DNA of 64,000 nucleotides from positions 248,001 to 312,000 of the forward strand of contig NZ_RBIR01000004.1 in NCBI RefSeq assembly GCF_003634095.1. Reading direction: 5' to 3'. Shown here piece by piece: positions 49,095 through 56,707 of this stretch. This DNA is from Arthrobacter oryzae. GTDB lineage: Bacteria; Actinomycetota; Actinomycetes; Actinomycetales; Micrococcaceae. Positions within the stretch are counted from its first letter, which is position 1. Every line of letters starts with the position of its first letter. The translations under genes were made by a program, and so were the position numbers. The notes below the pieces were generated by a model, which saw only the letters and a program-made list of their open reading frames with translations, made no database searches and was not told the DNA's origin.

Positions 49095-50094
49095 CGTGGT
49101 GGCGCACGCAGGCTGGACCGTATGGGGGCTTGAGGCTTCCCTGACCGTTACCGACGTCGGGATGCTTGCCGCAGCCCGGGGGATCGTGAACGGCGTCCTT
49201 GCCGACGTCGACTTCGCGTGCAGCCGCTTCACGGACGACTCGGAGCTCGCGCGTCTCCAACCGCGGCTGGCCGCCGGGGCCCTTGTCAGCCCGACGCTTC
49301 GGGACCTCGTGGAGCGGGCGTTGGATGCCGCCCGGTGGACGGACGGGGACGTCGACCCGACCCTCGGCGCGGACCTGGCCGCCCTCGGATATGACAGGGA
49401 CATCGTCAGCGTGCGGGTGTTGCAGGACCATTCCCGCCCGCCGGTTTCTCCGCCGTCAGCGCGGCAGGAACGGCGCGTCCCCGGATGGTCGCGGATCAGC
49501 ATTGACGGGCGGACCTTGACGGTTCCCGAGGACATCCGGCTGGACCTGGGCGCAACCGCCAAAGCGGTCGCGGCAGACCGGGCAGCAGCCCAGGTCCATG
49601 CGCAGCTGGGTTGCGGGGTGCTCGTCGCCCTGGGCGGTGATCTGGCGACCGCCGGACCGGGACCGGCAACGCCTGTAGCCGCCGGTGCCGGGGCCGCCGG
49701 TCACGTTGCGGCGGGCCCCTGGCAGATTCTGGTTCAGGACCTTCCAACCGACCCAAGCCAGCGCGTCGCCCTGGACCCCGGCTTCGCGATGGCCACGTCC
49801 AGTACGCAGAAACGGCGATGGAAGCAGGCGGGAGCCGACGTCCATCACATCCTCGATCCCCGCTTCGGCCGGCCCGCAGAGACCGTGTGGCGGACCGTCA
49901 CAGTGGCGGCCCCGACGTGTCTGGAAGCCAATGCCTTCAGCACCGCCGGCATCGTTCGGGGCTTTGCCGCCGTCGACTGGTTCCGTGCCAAGGGCGTCAC
50001 TGCCCGGCTGGTCGATCAACGGGGGCGCATCGTCCGGACCGGCGGCTGGCCGGCGGAGAACCACAATACGGAAGCGCGGGCGTCCCGTGGATGA
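49072..50094 (+). CDS. apbE: FAD:protein FMN transferase
   Basis: A 340-residue ApbE, which attaches FMN to a Thr/Ser of an extracytoplasmic target protein. Signs are DVDPTLGADLAALGYD near 98-113, DLGATAKAVAADRAA near 158, LVALGGDLATAGP near 184 and HHILDPRFGRPAETVW near 258. In the segment usually carrying a metal-binding Asp (ADALSTA) it reads EANAFSTA. Starts at 49072 (ATG) or 49096 (GTG) are both possible. It precedes a ferric-reductase-like membrane protein, with an eight-base overlap. Confidence 0.88.
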   Translation: MVNRRGPNVVAHAGWTVWGLEASLTVTDVGMLAAARGIVNGVLADVDFACSRFTDDSELARLQPRLAAGALVSPTLRDLVERALDAARWTDGDVDPTLGADLAALGYDRDIVSVRVLQDHSRPPVSPPSARQERRVPGWSRISIDGRTLTVPEDIRLDLGATAKAVAADRAAAQVHAQLGCGVLVALGGDLATAGPGPATPVAAGAGAAGHVAAGPWQILVQDLPTDPSQRVALDPGFAMATSSTQKRRWKQAGADVHHILDPRFGRPAETVWRTVTVAAPTCLEANAFSTAGIVRGFAAVDWFRAKGVTARLVDQRGRIVRTGGWPAENHNTEARASRG

Positions 50095-50644
50095 GGCAAT
50101 GTGGGCGTTTGGCCGGGTCAGCGGGTTCATGTCCCTCGGGCTGTTCACCCTCTCGGTCCTCCTGGGCGTCCTCACCCGCTCCGGCCGGCCGCTGCTGGTG
50201 CTTCCAAGGTTTTCCGTCAGCATCCTGCACCGGAACATCGCACTGTTGGCGGCGGTCTTCCTGGGACTGCACGTCGGATCCCTGTTGCTGGACTCCTTCG
50301 CGAAGCTGCGGCCCGTCGACGTCGTCGTACCGTTCCTCGGCTCTTACCGGCCGTTCTGGCAAGGGCTGGGGACAGTGGCGCTGGACCTGGTAGCGGCCGT
50401 AATCCTGACGGCGCTGCTGCGGCAACGGATCGGACACCGGATGTTCAAGGCCGTGCACTGGCTCACGTACGCGGCCTGGCCTGTAGCCATGGCCCATGCC
50501 ATTGGCAACGGCACGGACACCGCCGGCAAGTGGTTCCTGCTGTTCGCGGCAGCATCCGGGGTCGCGGTCGCAGGTGCCCTGCTGTGGCGGCTCTCATCAA
50601 CATTCCTCGAAACCGCCAAGGCGCGTGGAGGGAACCTCCGATGA
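50087..50644 (+). CDS. Ferric-reductase-like transmembrane protein
   Basis: A 185-residue membrane protein with about five or six helices. Four His residues sit in two helices in pairs (SILHRNIALLAAVFLGLHVG near 45-64; VHWLTYAAWPVAMAHAIG near 124-141), the pattern of two b-type haems in ferric reductase/NOX-like cores. It lacks the FAD/NAD domain, so electrons would come from partner proteins. I chose the GTG at 50087 (VDEAMWAFGR); an ATG at 50099 is possible. The stop overlaps the next start by four bases. Confidence 0.85.
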   Translation: MDEAMWAFGRVSGFMSLGLFTLSVLLGVLTRSGRPLLVLPRFSVSILHRNIALLAAVFLGLHVGSLLLDSFAKLRPVDVVVPFLGSYRPFWQGLGTVALDLVAAVILTALLRQRIGHRMFKAVHWLTYAAWPVAMAHAIGNGTDTAGKWFLLFAAASGVAVAGALLWRLSSTFLETAKARGGNLR

Positions 50645-51897
50645 ACCCGGTTTCCGGCGAGCTCCGTCAAGCATCACCGCCCCACGCGCAGCCGGTGTCC
50701 CGCCTTCTGGCCGCCGGCCCGGAGGCCGAGTACGCCCGGCATGCCGACACCTTCGGGCATCTCGATCCCGACGCCGCCGCGCCCGGGCTGCTGAACCTGC
50801 TGGAAGCGTCCGGGCTCACCGGACGCGGCGGCGCCGCCTTCGCCACCTGGCGCAAGGCTGTGGCCACCTCACAATCCGCACAAAAACGCCTCGTTCCGGT
50901 GCGGCCCGTCGTGATCGCCAACGGCGCCGAAGGAGAGCCGCTTAGCTTCAAGGACCGCACGCTCCTCGCGCACGCACCCCACCTGGTGCTGGATGGTCTG
51001 CTGGCCGTGGCACGGGCCGTGGCAGCCGCGCAGGTGTACCTCTACGCCCCTGCCGCAAGCATTCCCGGCGCGCAGCGGGCCCTCGCCGAACATCCCGGGG
51101 GGCGCCGGATCCAGGTGGTCGCGTCGCCGGACACGTTCATTTCCGGTGAGGCCAGCGCCGTCGTGAACAACATCGCCACCGGCTCCGCGATTCCGCTCGA
51201 TAAGCGCCGCCGGCTCAGCGACACCGGGCTCAAGGGGCGTCCCACGCTGGTGCTCAACGTCGAAACGCTGGCCCATGTGGCCCTGATCGCGCGGTTCGGT
51301 GCGGACTGGTTCCGCGCGGCCGGGACGCCGCAGGATCCCGGCACCCGTCTGGTGTCCGTGTCCGGCCGCGGACCCGGCAGGGACGTCGTCCTGGAGGTGC
51401 CGGGCGGCGCGCTGCTCACCGACGTGCTGCAGTCCGCCGGTATGGATCCGGCCACCTTGTCTGCCGTGCTCGTCGGCGGCTACCACGGCCGCTGGGTTCG
51501 GCCGGCCGCCCACGTCCTCGCGCCCAATGGTCCCGTCGGCCAGGTGGTACGGCCCGGAGCGGGAGTCATCCACGCCTTGGCGGACGGTCAGTGCGGGCTC
51601 CAAGCCACTGCAGGGATCGTCACGTACCTGGCCGGGCAGTCCGCCCGGCAGTGCGGCCCCTGCATGTTCGGGCTGCCCGCCATGGCCGGAGTCCTCAACC
51701 GGATCGCCGCGGGGGAGCAGGACCCGCGGCTTCCGGGAGATCTGGACCGCCTCGCCAACCTTGTCACCGGACGCGGCGCCTGCCATCACCCCGACGGGAC
51801 AGTGCAGCTCATCGGCAGTGCCCTGGAGGTCTTTTCCGGCGACGTCCGGTCACACCTCGCCGGGCGCTGCTCCGCTGTCGGAATCTGGGCGCCATGA
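50641..51897 (+). CDS. NuoF-like NADH-binding/SLBB iron-sulfur protein
   Basis: A 418-residue relative of the NADH-oxidising NuoF subunit. GLTGRGGAAFATWRKA near 58-73 matches the glycine-rich FMN/NADH motif, and a SLBB fold and an iron-sulfur region follow. The NuoF cluster motif SCGxCxPC reads SARQCGPC near 335-342: the first Cys is Ala, while the later Cys is kept in GRGACHHPDG. It probably takes electrons from NAD(P)H or ferredoxin and passes them to the membrane partner. The ATGA overlap joins it to both neighbours. Confidence 0.86.
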   Translation: MNPVSGELRQASPPHAQPVSRLLAAGPEAEYARHADTFGHLDPDAAAPGLLNLLEASGLTGRGGAAFATWRKAVATSQSAQKRLVPVRPVVIANGAEGEPLSFKDRTLLAHAPHLVLDGLLAVARAVAAAQVYLYAPAASIPGAQRALAEHPGGRRIQVVASPDTFISGEASAVVNNIATGSAIPLDKRRRLSDTGLKGRPTLVLNVETLAHVALIARFGADWFRAAGTPQDPGTRLVSVSGRGPGRDVVLEVPGGALLTDVLQSAGMDPATLSAVLVGGYHGRWVRPAAHVLAPNGPVGQVVRPGAGVIHALADGQCGLQATAGIVTYLAGQSARQCGPCMFGLPAMAGVLNRIAAGEQDPRLPGDLDRLANLVTGRGACHHPDGTVQLIGSALEVFSGDVRSHLAGRCSAVGIWAP

Positions 51898-52145
51898 CCG
51901 CCACCCTGCACATCGACTGGACCAGATGCGACGGCCGCGGCCTTTGCGCGGAACTGCTCTCCGGGGTGCTCGTCAGGGATGACTGGGGGTACCCCGTCGC
52001 CCGCGGAAGGCAGGGGCCCGAGCGCACCGATGTTCCCGTCAGGCCGGATGACCTTGAGGCCGCTCGCGAGGCCGTCTCGCTCTGCCCGAGACTGGCCCTG
52101 AGCCTGCGGGACGCCGCTTCCGGAGACAGCCAGCGCCGGCGCTAA
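51894..52145 (+). CDS. Small ferredoxin, 3Fe-4S type
   Basis: An 83-residue ferredoxin. The Cys pattern is Cys12, Cys18 and Cys64-Pro (RCDGRGLCAE, then SLCPRLAL), that is C-x5-C...CP, the three-Cys arrangement of single 3Fe-4S ferredoxins of Actinobacteria (often P450 partners). No P450 is in the cassette, so the partner is more likely the NuoF-like protein just upstream. The start overlaps that gene by four bases. It is the last gene of the cassette; dnaG begins 48 bases later. Confidence 0.87.
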   Translation: MTATLHIDWTRCDGRGLCAELLSGVLVRDDWGYPVARGRQGPERTDVPVRPDDLEAAREAVSLCPRLALSLRDAASGDSQRRR

Positions 52146-52193
52146 GGCCCGGCGCGGCCGGGTCGTGTCGGCCCGGCGTACTAGGATGGCACT

Positions 52194-54155
52194 GTGGCCG
52201 GCCTGATCAAACGTGAAGACATCGATGAAGTACGCCAGCGCACTGACATCAAGGAAGTCGTCGACGGATACGTGACGCTTAAGGGAGCCGGGCTGGGGTC
52301 CTACAAGGGCCTGTGTCCCTTTCACGACGAGCGCTCGCCGTCCTTTACCGTCCGTCCCCAGGTGGGCAGGTACCACTGCTTCGGCTGCGGCGAGGACGGC
52401 GACGTCATTTCCTTTGTCCAGAAGCTGGACCACATCTCCTTCCATGAGGCCGTTGAGAAGCTGGCGCACCGGATCGGCTTCGAGCTCCGCTACGAAGACG
52501 GCGGCTCCGGACCCAACCGGGAGGACATCGGCCGGCGCCAGCGGCTGCTGGACGCGCACAAGGTGGCCGACGAGTTCTTCCGGGCCCAGCTGCTGACCCC
52601 GGGTGCCGCGGAGGGCCGCAACTTCCTCTACGAACGGGGCTTCGACCGCGCGGCGGCCGAACTGTTCGGTGTGGGCTACGCCCCGCAGGGCTGGGACGCG
52701 CTGCTCAAGCACCTCCGCGGGCGCGGCTACACCGACGCCGAACTCAAACTGACCGGCATGTTCTCCGAAGGCGGCCGGGGGATCTACGACCGCTTCCGCG
52801 GGCGGCTGATCTGGCCTATCCGGGACATCGCGGGCGAGACCATCGGCTTCGGCGCCCGCAAGCTGTACGAGGACGACCAGGGCCCGAAGTACCTCAACAC
52901 CCCCGAAACCGCGCTCTACAAGAAGTCCCAGGTCCTGTACGGGATCGACCTCGCCAAGCGCAACATCGCCAAGGACCGCCAGCTGGTGGTGGTGGAAGGC
53001 TACACCGACGTCATGGCCTGCCATCTGGCCGGCATTCCGACCGCGGTGGCCACCTGCGGCACCGCCTTCGGCACCGAGCACATCAAGATCGCCCGCCGGC
53101 TGCTCTCCGACGACGGTACCGGCGGAGAGGTCATCTTCACGTTCGACGGCGACGCCGCCGGGCAGAAGGCGGCGCTGCGCGCCTTCGAAGAAGACCAGCG
53201 CTTCGTCGCGCAGACCTTCGTGGCCGTCGAACCCAGCGGGGCGGACCCCTGCGAGCTCCGCCAGTCCAAGGGTGACTCCGCGGTCCGGGACCTGATCGGG
53301 AGCCGCCGGCCGCTGTTCGAGTTCGCCATCCGCGCCACCCTCAAACGCCACAACCTGGACACCGTCGAGGGCCGGATCGCTGCTCTGCGTGAATCCGCGC
53401 CCGTGGTGGCGCAGATCCGCGACGCCGGCATCCGCCCGGCCTATGCCCGCGAGCTGGCCGGCTGGCTGGGGATGCCGGTTGAGGAAGTCAACCGGGCTGT
53501 CGGTACGGCAACCAAGCGCGCCGCGCAGCCGGCCTCGGCCGCACCGGGCGGCAACCCCGGCCAGAGCCAAGGCGCGCGGCAGGGGAGCGCGCCGTCCTAC
53601 GCCGGATCCGGCCGCGGAATGCCGGGCCCCGGCCCGGGCGTTGCCCCGCTGCCGGCCTCGGCCCTGCTTCCATCCTTCAACCGGCCTGATCCGCGGGACC
53701 CCGTGGCGGCGATGGAGCGCCAGGCGCTCGAGGTGGCCCTGCAGGAGCCCGGCATGCTCGAGGGCGAGACGTGGGAGCGTTTCTCGGAGGCACGGTTCTC
53801 CACGCCGGCCTACCTCGCCATCCACGAGGCCATCCGGGCTACGGGAATCGGGCTCGCCGCGGATCCGGTGCGCTGGGTGGAGCAGCTGCTCCAGGAGGTG
53901 CCTGAGCCTCTGCGGCCGCTCGTGTCCGAGCTGGCGGTCGTGCCCCTGCCGGCCAGCACGGCAGAGGGCGTCCTGCGCTACTGCAAGGACATCCTGGCCC
54001 GCCTGTTCGAGCTCCAGATCACCCGCGTGAAGGCCGAGAAGATGGGCCAGCTGCAGCGTCTGGATGCCTCGTCCGATCCCGAGGAATTCCAGCGGCTGAA
54101 CCGCGAACTCATGCAGCTGGAAATGCAGCGCCGGTCCCTCCGCTCGGACGCCTGA
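52194..54155 (+). CDS. dnaG: DNA primase
   Basis: A 653-residue primase that lays RNA primers at the replication fork. The CHC2 zinc finger is GLCPFHDERS near 39-48 with CFGCGEDGD near 62-70. The TOPRIM domain has VVEGYTDVMACHLAG near 266-280 and FTFDGDAAGQKAAL near 316-329. A Gly/Gln/Pro-rich linker lies near 440-490 and the DnaB-binding C-terminus follows. The GTG start lies six bases after TAGGAT, so the message is probably leaderless. Confidence 0.96.
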   Translation: MAGLIKREDIDEVRQRTDIKEVVDGYVTLKGAGLGSYKGLCPFHDERSPSFTVRPQVGRYHCFGCGEDGDVISFVQKLDHISFHEAVEKLAHRIGFELRYEDGGSGPNREDIGRRQRLLDAHKVADEFFRAQLLTPGAAEGRNFLYERGFDRAAAELFGVGYAPQGWDALLKHLRGRGYTDAELKLTGMFSEGGRGIYDRFRGRLIWPIRDIAGETIGFGARKLYEDDQGPKYLNTPETALYKKSQVLYGIDLAKRNIAKDRQLVVVEGYTDVMACHLAGIPTAVATCGTAFGTEHIKIARRLLSDDGTGGEVIFTFDGDAAGQKAALRAFEEDQRFVAQTFVAVEPSGADPCELRQSKGDSAVRDLIGSRRPLFEFAIRATLKRHNLDTVEGRIAALRESAPVVAQIRDAGIRPAYARELAGWLGMPVEEVNRAVGTATKRAAQPASAAPGGNPGQSQGARQGSAPSYAGSGRGMPGPGPGVAPLPASALLPSFNRPDPRDPVAAMERQALEVALQEPGMLEGETWERFSEARFSTPAYLAIHEAIRATGIGLAADPVRWVEQLLQEVPEPLRPLVSELAVVPLPASTAEGVLRYCKDILARLFELQITRVKAEKMGQLQRLDASSDPEEFQRLNRELMQLEMQRRSLRSDA

Positions 54156-54209
54156 AATCGCCGATTTCGTTTCCCGGGCCGGTGTTTGCTAGGCTTATAC
54201 CCGCTTCAT

Positions 54210-54282
54210 TCCTCCTTAGCTCAATTGGCAGAGCATTCGACTGTTAATCGAAGGGTTGCTGGTTCAAGTCCAGCAGGAGGAG
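54210..54282 (+). tRNA. tRNA-Asn (GTT), copy 1
   Basis: The cloverleaf is complete: acceptor TCCTCCT/AGGAGGA, D stem GCTC/GAGC, anticodon stem TTCGA/TCGAA with loop CTGTTAA (anticodon GTT), T stem GCTGG/CCAGC, discriminator G. CCA is not encoded. An intrinsic terminator follows at once. An identical copy lies 209 bases downstream. Confidence 0.95.
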
Positions 54283-54287
54283 CGCGC

Positions 54288-54324
54288 AGTCCCCGTCCCG
54301 GGTTCCCGGGACGGGGACTTTTTT
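54288..54324 (+). terminator. Intrinsic terminator of tRNA-Asn copy 1
   Basis: AGTCCCCGTCCCGGG pairs with CCCGGGACGGGGACT around a minimal loop, followed by a six-T run. Confidence 0.9.
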
Positions 54325-54418
54325 ATACCCGGAGGGGGTATTTCGCGGCGTGCCGGCACTGGCCCCGGGGCCGATTTCCCTACCGGCAAAACCTTTGCTA
54401 ATGTCATACCTGCTTCAT

Positions 54419-54491
54419 TCCTCCTTAGCTCAATTGGCAGAGCATTCGACTGTTAATCGAAGGGTTGCTGGTTCAAGTCCAGCAGGAGGAG
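54419..54491 (+). tRNA. tRNA-Asn (GTT), copy 2
   Basis: The sequence is identical to copy 1 over all 73 bases, and the roughly 15 bases before it (CATACCTGCTTCAT) also match the first copy closely (TATACCCGCTTCAT). It therefore looks like a recent duplication of gene plus promoter-proximal region. It has its own terminator. Confidence 0.95.
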
Positions 54492-54496
54492 CGGAC

Positions 54497-54537
54497 AGGT
54501 CCCGCGGCCGGTGAAAACCAGCCGCGGGACCTTTTTT
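54497..54537 (+). terminator. Intrinsic terminator of tRNA-Asn copy 2
   Basis: AGGTCCCGCGGC pairs with GCCGCGGGACCT around a 12-base loop, followed by six Ts. The stem differs in sequence from that of copy 1. Confidence 0.9.
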
Positions 54538-54624
54538 GTTGATCCCTTGGTGGCCCGGCCCGGCCCGGGGCACGGGTCCGGCTGGGCGGCCCTCCGTTCC
54601 CGAAGGCGTTCCGCCGGCGGGGGC

Positions 54625-55032
54625 TCAGACGAAGTACATTTCCACTTGCAGGAAGCGCTGGGCCTCGGCGACCGCGGCCTCGAACGCCTCGTGCTCGGTG
54701 GGGGACTTCCGCGGTTCGCGCGGGTGCCATTCGTGCGGCGCCGAATGCACCTGGGTGAAGCCGGCGCCCGGAGGCGCATAGAAGATTCCGAACCGCTGGA
54801 CCGGCCACTCCGGGGAGGTCTCCGGCGCCACCAGGAGGGCGGAGTCGTACGCCGGGTTGTACCACTGGGCAATCGGGCGGCGCCGGTCTTCGGTAAACAA
54901 ACCGGCGGCATACATGGCCGCCGACTGCTGGCTGGTCTGACTGCACAGGCGGTCCCACCACAGGGGCAGGATTCCGGCGTCGCACCGCTGCCACGTGGCC
55001 GGGAGGGGCTGAGGTTCCTGCCTATGGGGCAT
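54625..55032 (-). CDS. Hypothetical protein, 135 residues
   Basis: I do not recognise this protein. It starts MPHRQEPQPLPATWQRCD and has aromatic-rich stretches (ILPLWWDRLC, AQWYNPAYDSALLVAP, FGIFYAPPGAGFTQVHSAPHEWHP) and an acidic/helical end (EHEAFEAAVAEAQRFLQVEMYFV). There is no signal peptide or membrane segment. TAAAGT lies exactly six bases before the ATG, which supports a real leaderless gene. It is preceded by a region of short repeats. Confidence 0.65.
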   Translation of the reverse strand: MPHRQEPQPLPATWQRCDAGILPLWWDRLCSQTSQQSAAMYAAGLFTEDRRRPIAQWYNPAYDSALLVAPETSPEWPVQRFGIFYAPPGAGFTQVHSAPHEWHPREPRKSPTEHEAFEAAVAEAQRFLQVEMYFV

Positions 55033-55110
55033 GAGACAACTTTATCGCCCGCTGTGGACGTCGAACAGGGTCCTCCGATCCCAGCGCCCGGGGCTCAACG
55101 GGGCTGCGGG

Positions 55111-55280
55111 TGGCCGTGAAGAATGGGGATGTCCCTCGGGCCTGGCCGCAGCACCGGGCTCCCCACGGGACATGCTCAGCGCGGGACTCGGCCGGTGGAC
55201 ATAATGCCACTATGCCCGCCCCTGGCCGCGAAGAATGGGCATGTCCCTCGGGCCTGGCCGCGAAGAGTGGGCATGTCCTC
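55111..55280. repeat. Short repeats of GGCCGyGAAGArTGGGsATGTCC
   Basis: Copies start at 55111, 55223 and 55255 (the last two 32 bases apart); each is followed by variants of CTCGGGCCTGGCCGC. Partly complementary pieces (ACGGGACATGCTC near 55165) lie between, so hairpins are possible. The region separates the divergent and convergent ends of the neighbouring minus-strand genes. I see no gene in it. Confidence 0.65.
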
Positions 55281-55299
55281 CCCGGCGAGGGGCGGTGGC

Positions 55300-56523
55300 C
55301 TACTGGATCGGGGGCACCGTGCTGGGCCGCACGACCAGCCACAGCGAAGCCGCCGCCAGGAAGATGCAGACGGCCTGGACGGCGCCCATGGGGGTTGCGG
55401 AGCCGACGCCTAACCAGCCGACCACGGGGGAGACCAGGCCCGCCATCATGAAGGTCGCGGCACCAAGCAGCGATGCCGCCGTTCCGGCCTGGGCGCCGTG
55501 TTTGGCCAGGGCCAGCACCTGCACGGTGGGGAACGTGAAGCCGGCCCCGAGGATGTAAAACCACAGCGGGATCAGGATGCCCCACAGCCCGAAGCCCAGC
55601 TGGTCGAAGATCACAATCAGGACGGCCATGAGGAACATCCAGGCGGTGGAGCCGGCCAGGATCCATTGCGGCGGGACGCGCCTGATGAGCCTCGCGCTGG
55701 TCTGGACGCCGGCCACGATGCCCAGCGAGTTGACGCCGAAGAGGAGGCCGTACTGCTGGGGCGTGAACCCATAGACATTCTGGAACAGGAACGGCGAGGC
55801 GGACAGATAGGTGAAGAGGCCCGCGAAATTCATGCCGCCGACCAGAAGCAGGCCCACAAAGATCCGGTCGGCGAACAGCACCTTGTAGCGCTGGCGCATG
55901 GTCATCCCGGTCTTTCCGCGAAGTTCCGGGGGCAGGGTTTCCCGGATCACGAACACGGCGGCGATGATGACGCAGCTCCCGTAGGCGGCCAGGAACAAGA
56001 AGATGCCAGGCCAGGGCATTATCAGGAGCAGTTGGGAGCCGATGACAGGGGCCAGGATCGGTGCCAGGCCGTTGACCAGGGCCATCCGCGAAAACATCCG
56101 CACCATCGCGTAGCCGCTGAACAGGTCGCGGACCATGGCCATCGCCACCACACCGCCGCCGGCGGCCCCGATGCCCATCAGCACGCGGAAGAAACCCAGC
56201 GTGGCGATGTCCGTGGACTGCGCGGCGCCCAGGGAAGCCGTGATGTGGACCGCCGTCGCCAGGATCAGCGGCAGCCGCCGGCCGAACTTGTCGCTCAGCG
56301 GCCCCACCACCAGCTGTCCCAGCGCAAACCCCACGGTGGTTCCGGTCAGTGTCAGCTGCACGGCGGCCGCGGATACGCCAAGATTCTCTTCCAACGCGGG
56401 GAATGCGGGCAAATAGAGGTCGACCGTGAACGGCCCAAGGGCAGTCAAAGCGCCGAGCGTCAGGATATAGAGGAATTTACGACGGCGGCTCAGGGAATCA
56501 CCGGGATTGGGGGGTGTGCTCAC
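55300..56523 (-). CDS. Bcr/CflA-type MFS drug-efflux transporter
   Basis: A 407-residue carrier with 12 predicted helices. MFS motif A is in LVVGPLSDKFGRRLPLI near 69-85, and helix 1 has LTLGALTALGPFTVDLYLPAFPAL, typical of the Bcr/CflA family of multidrug exporters (bicyclomycin, sulfonamide, chloramphenicol-like). The actual substrate is unknown. I chose the GTG at 56523 (VSTPPNPGD), eight bases after a -10-like TAGGAT; the open frame continues upstream with Arg/Ala-rich sequence. Confidence 0.88.
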   Translation of the reverse strand: MSTPPNPGDSLSRRRKFLYILTLGALTALGPFTVDLYLPAFPALEENLGVSAAAVQLTLTGTTVGFALGQLVVGPLSDKFGRRLPLILATAVHITASLGAAQSTDIATLGFFRVLMGIGAAGGGVVAMAMVRDLFSGYAMVRMFSRMALVNGLAPILAPVIGSQLLLIMPWPGIFLFLAAYGSCVIIAAVFVIRETLPPELRGKTGMTMRQRYKVLFADRIFVGLLLVGGMNFAGLFTYLSASPFLFQNVYGFTPQQYGLLFGVNSLGIVAGVQTSARLIRRVPPQWILAGSTAWMFLMAVLIVIFDQLGFGLWGILIPLWFYILGAGFTFPTVQVLALAKHGAQAGTAASLLGAATFMMAGLVSPVVGWLGVGSATPMGAVQAVCIFLAAASLWLVVRPSTVPPIQ

Positions 56524-56707
56524 AGAGGTCCATCCTAGGGCCCGCCGGGGCGGCCGGCGGGCGGCTGCCAGGGCGCGCCACGGCCGGGCCGAAAGGGCCT
56601 CCCAAGAGCCTAAATGATAGTTTTGACACCGGGGTCTGTGCGAAGCTGTCCAGACCCGGCAAACCCGCGGGAGCGGAACGACGGATGGCACCAGTTAGGC
56701 GGGACCG

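Noticed and set aside
54155..54167. AAATCGCCGATTT palindrome after dnaG as an operator
   Set aside because: It overlaps the dnaG stop and its arms are short; it could be chance or a weak terminator.
54186..54456. Two short frames over the tRNA-Asn genes
   Set aside because: They run through both tRNA genes and terminators and have no family features.
55111..55280. Possible CRISPR array
   Set aside because: Only three imperfect copies with irregular spacing, no spacers of constant length and no cas genes.
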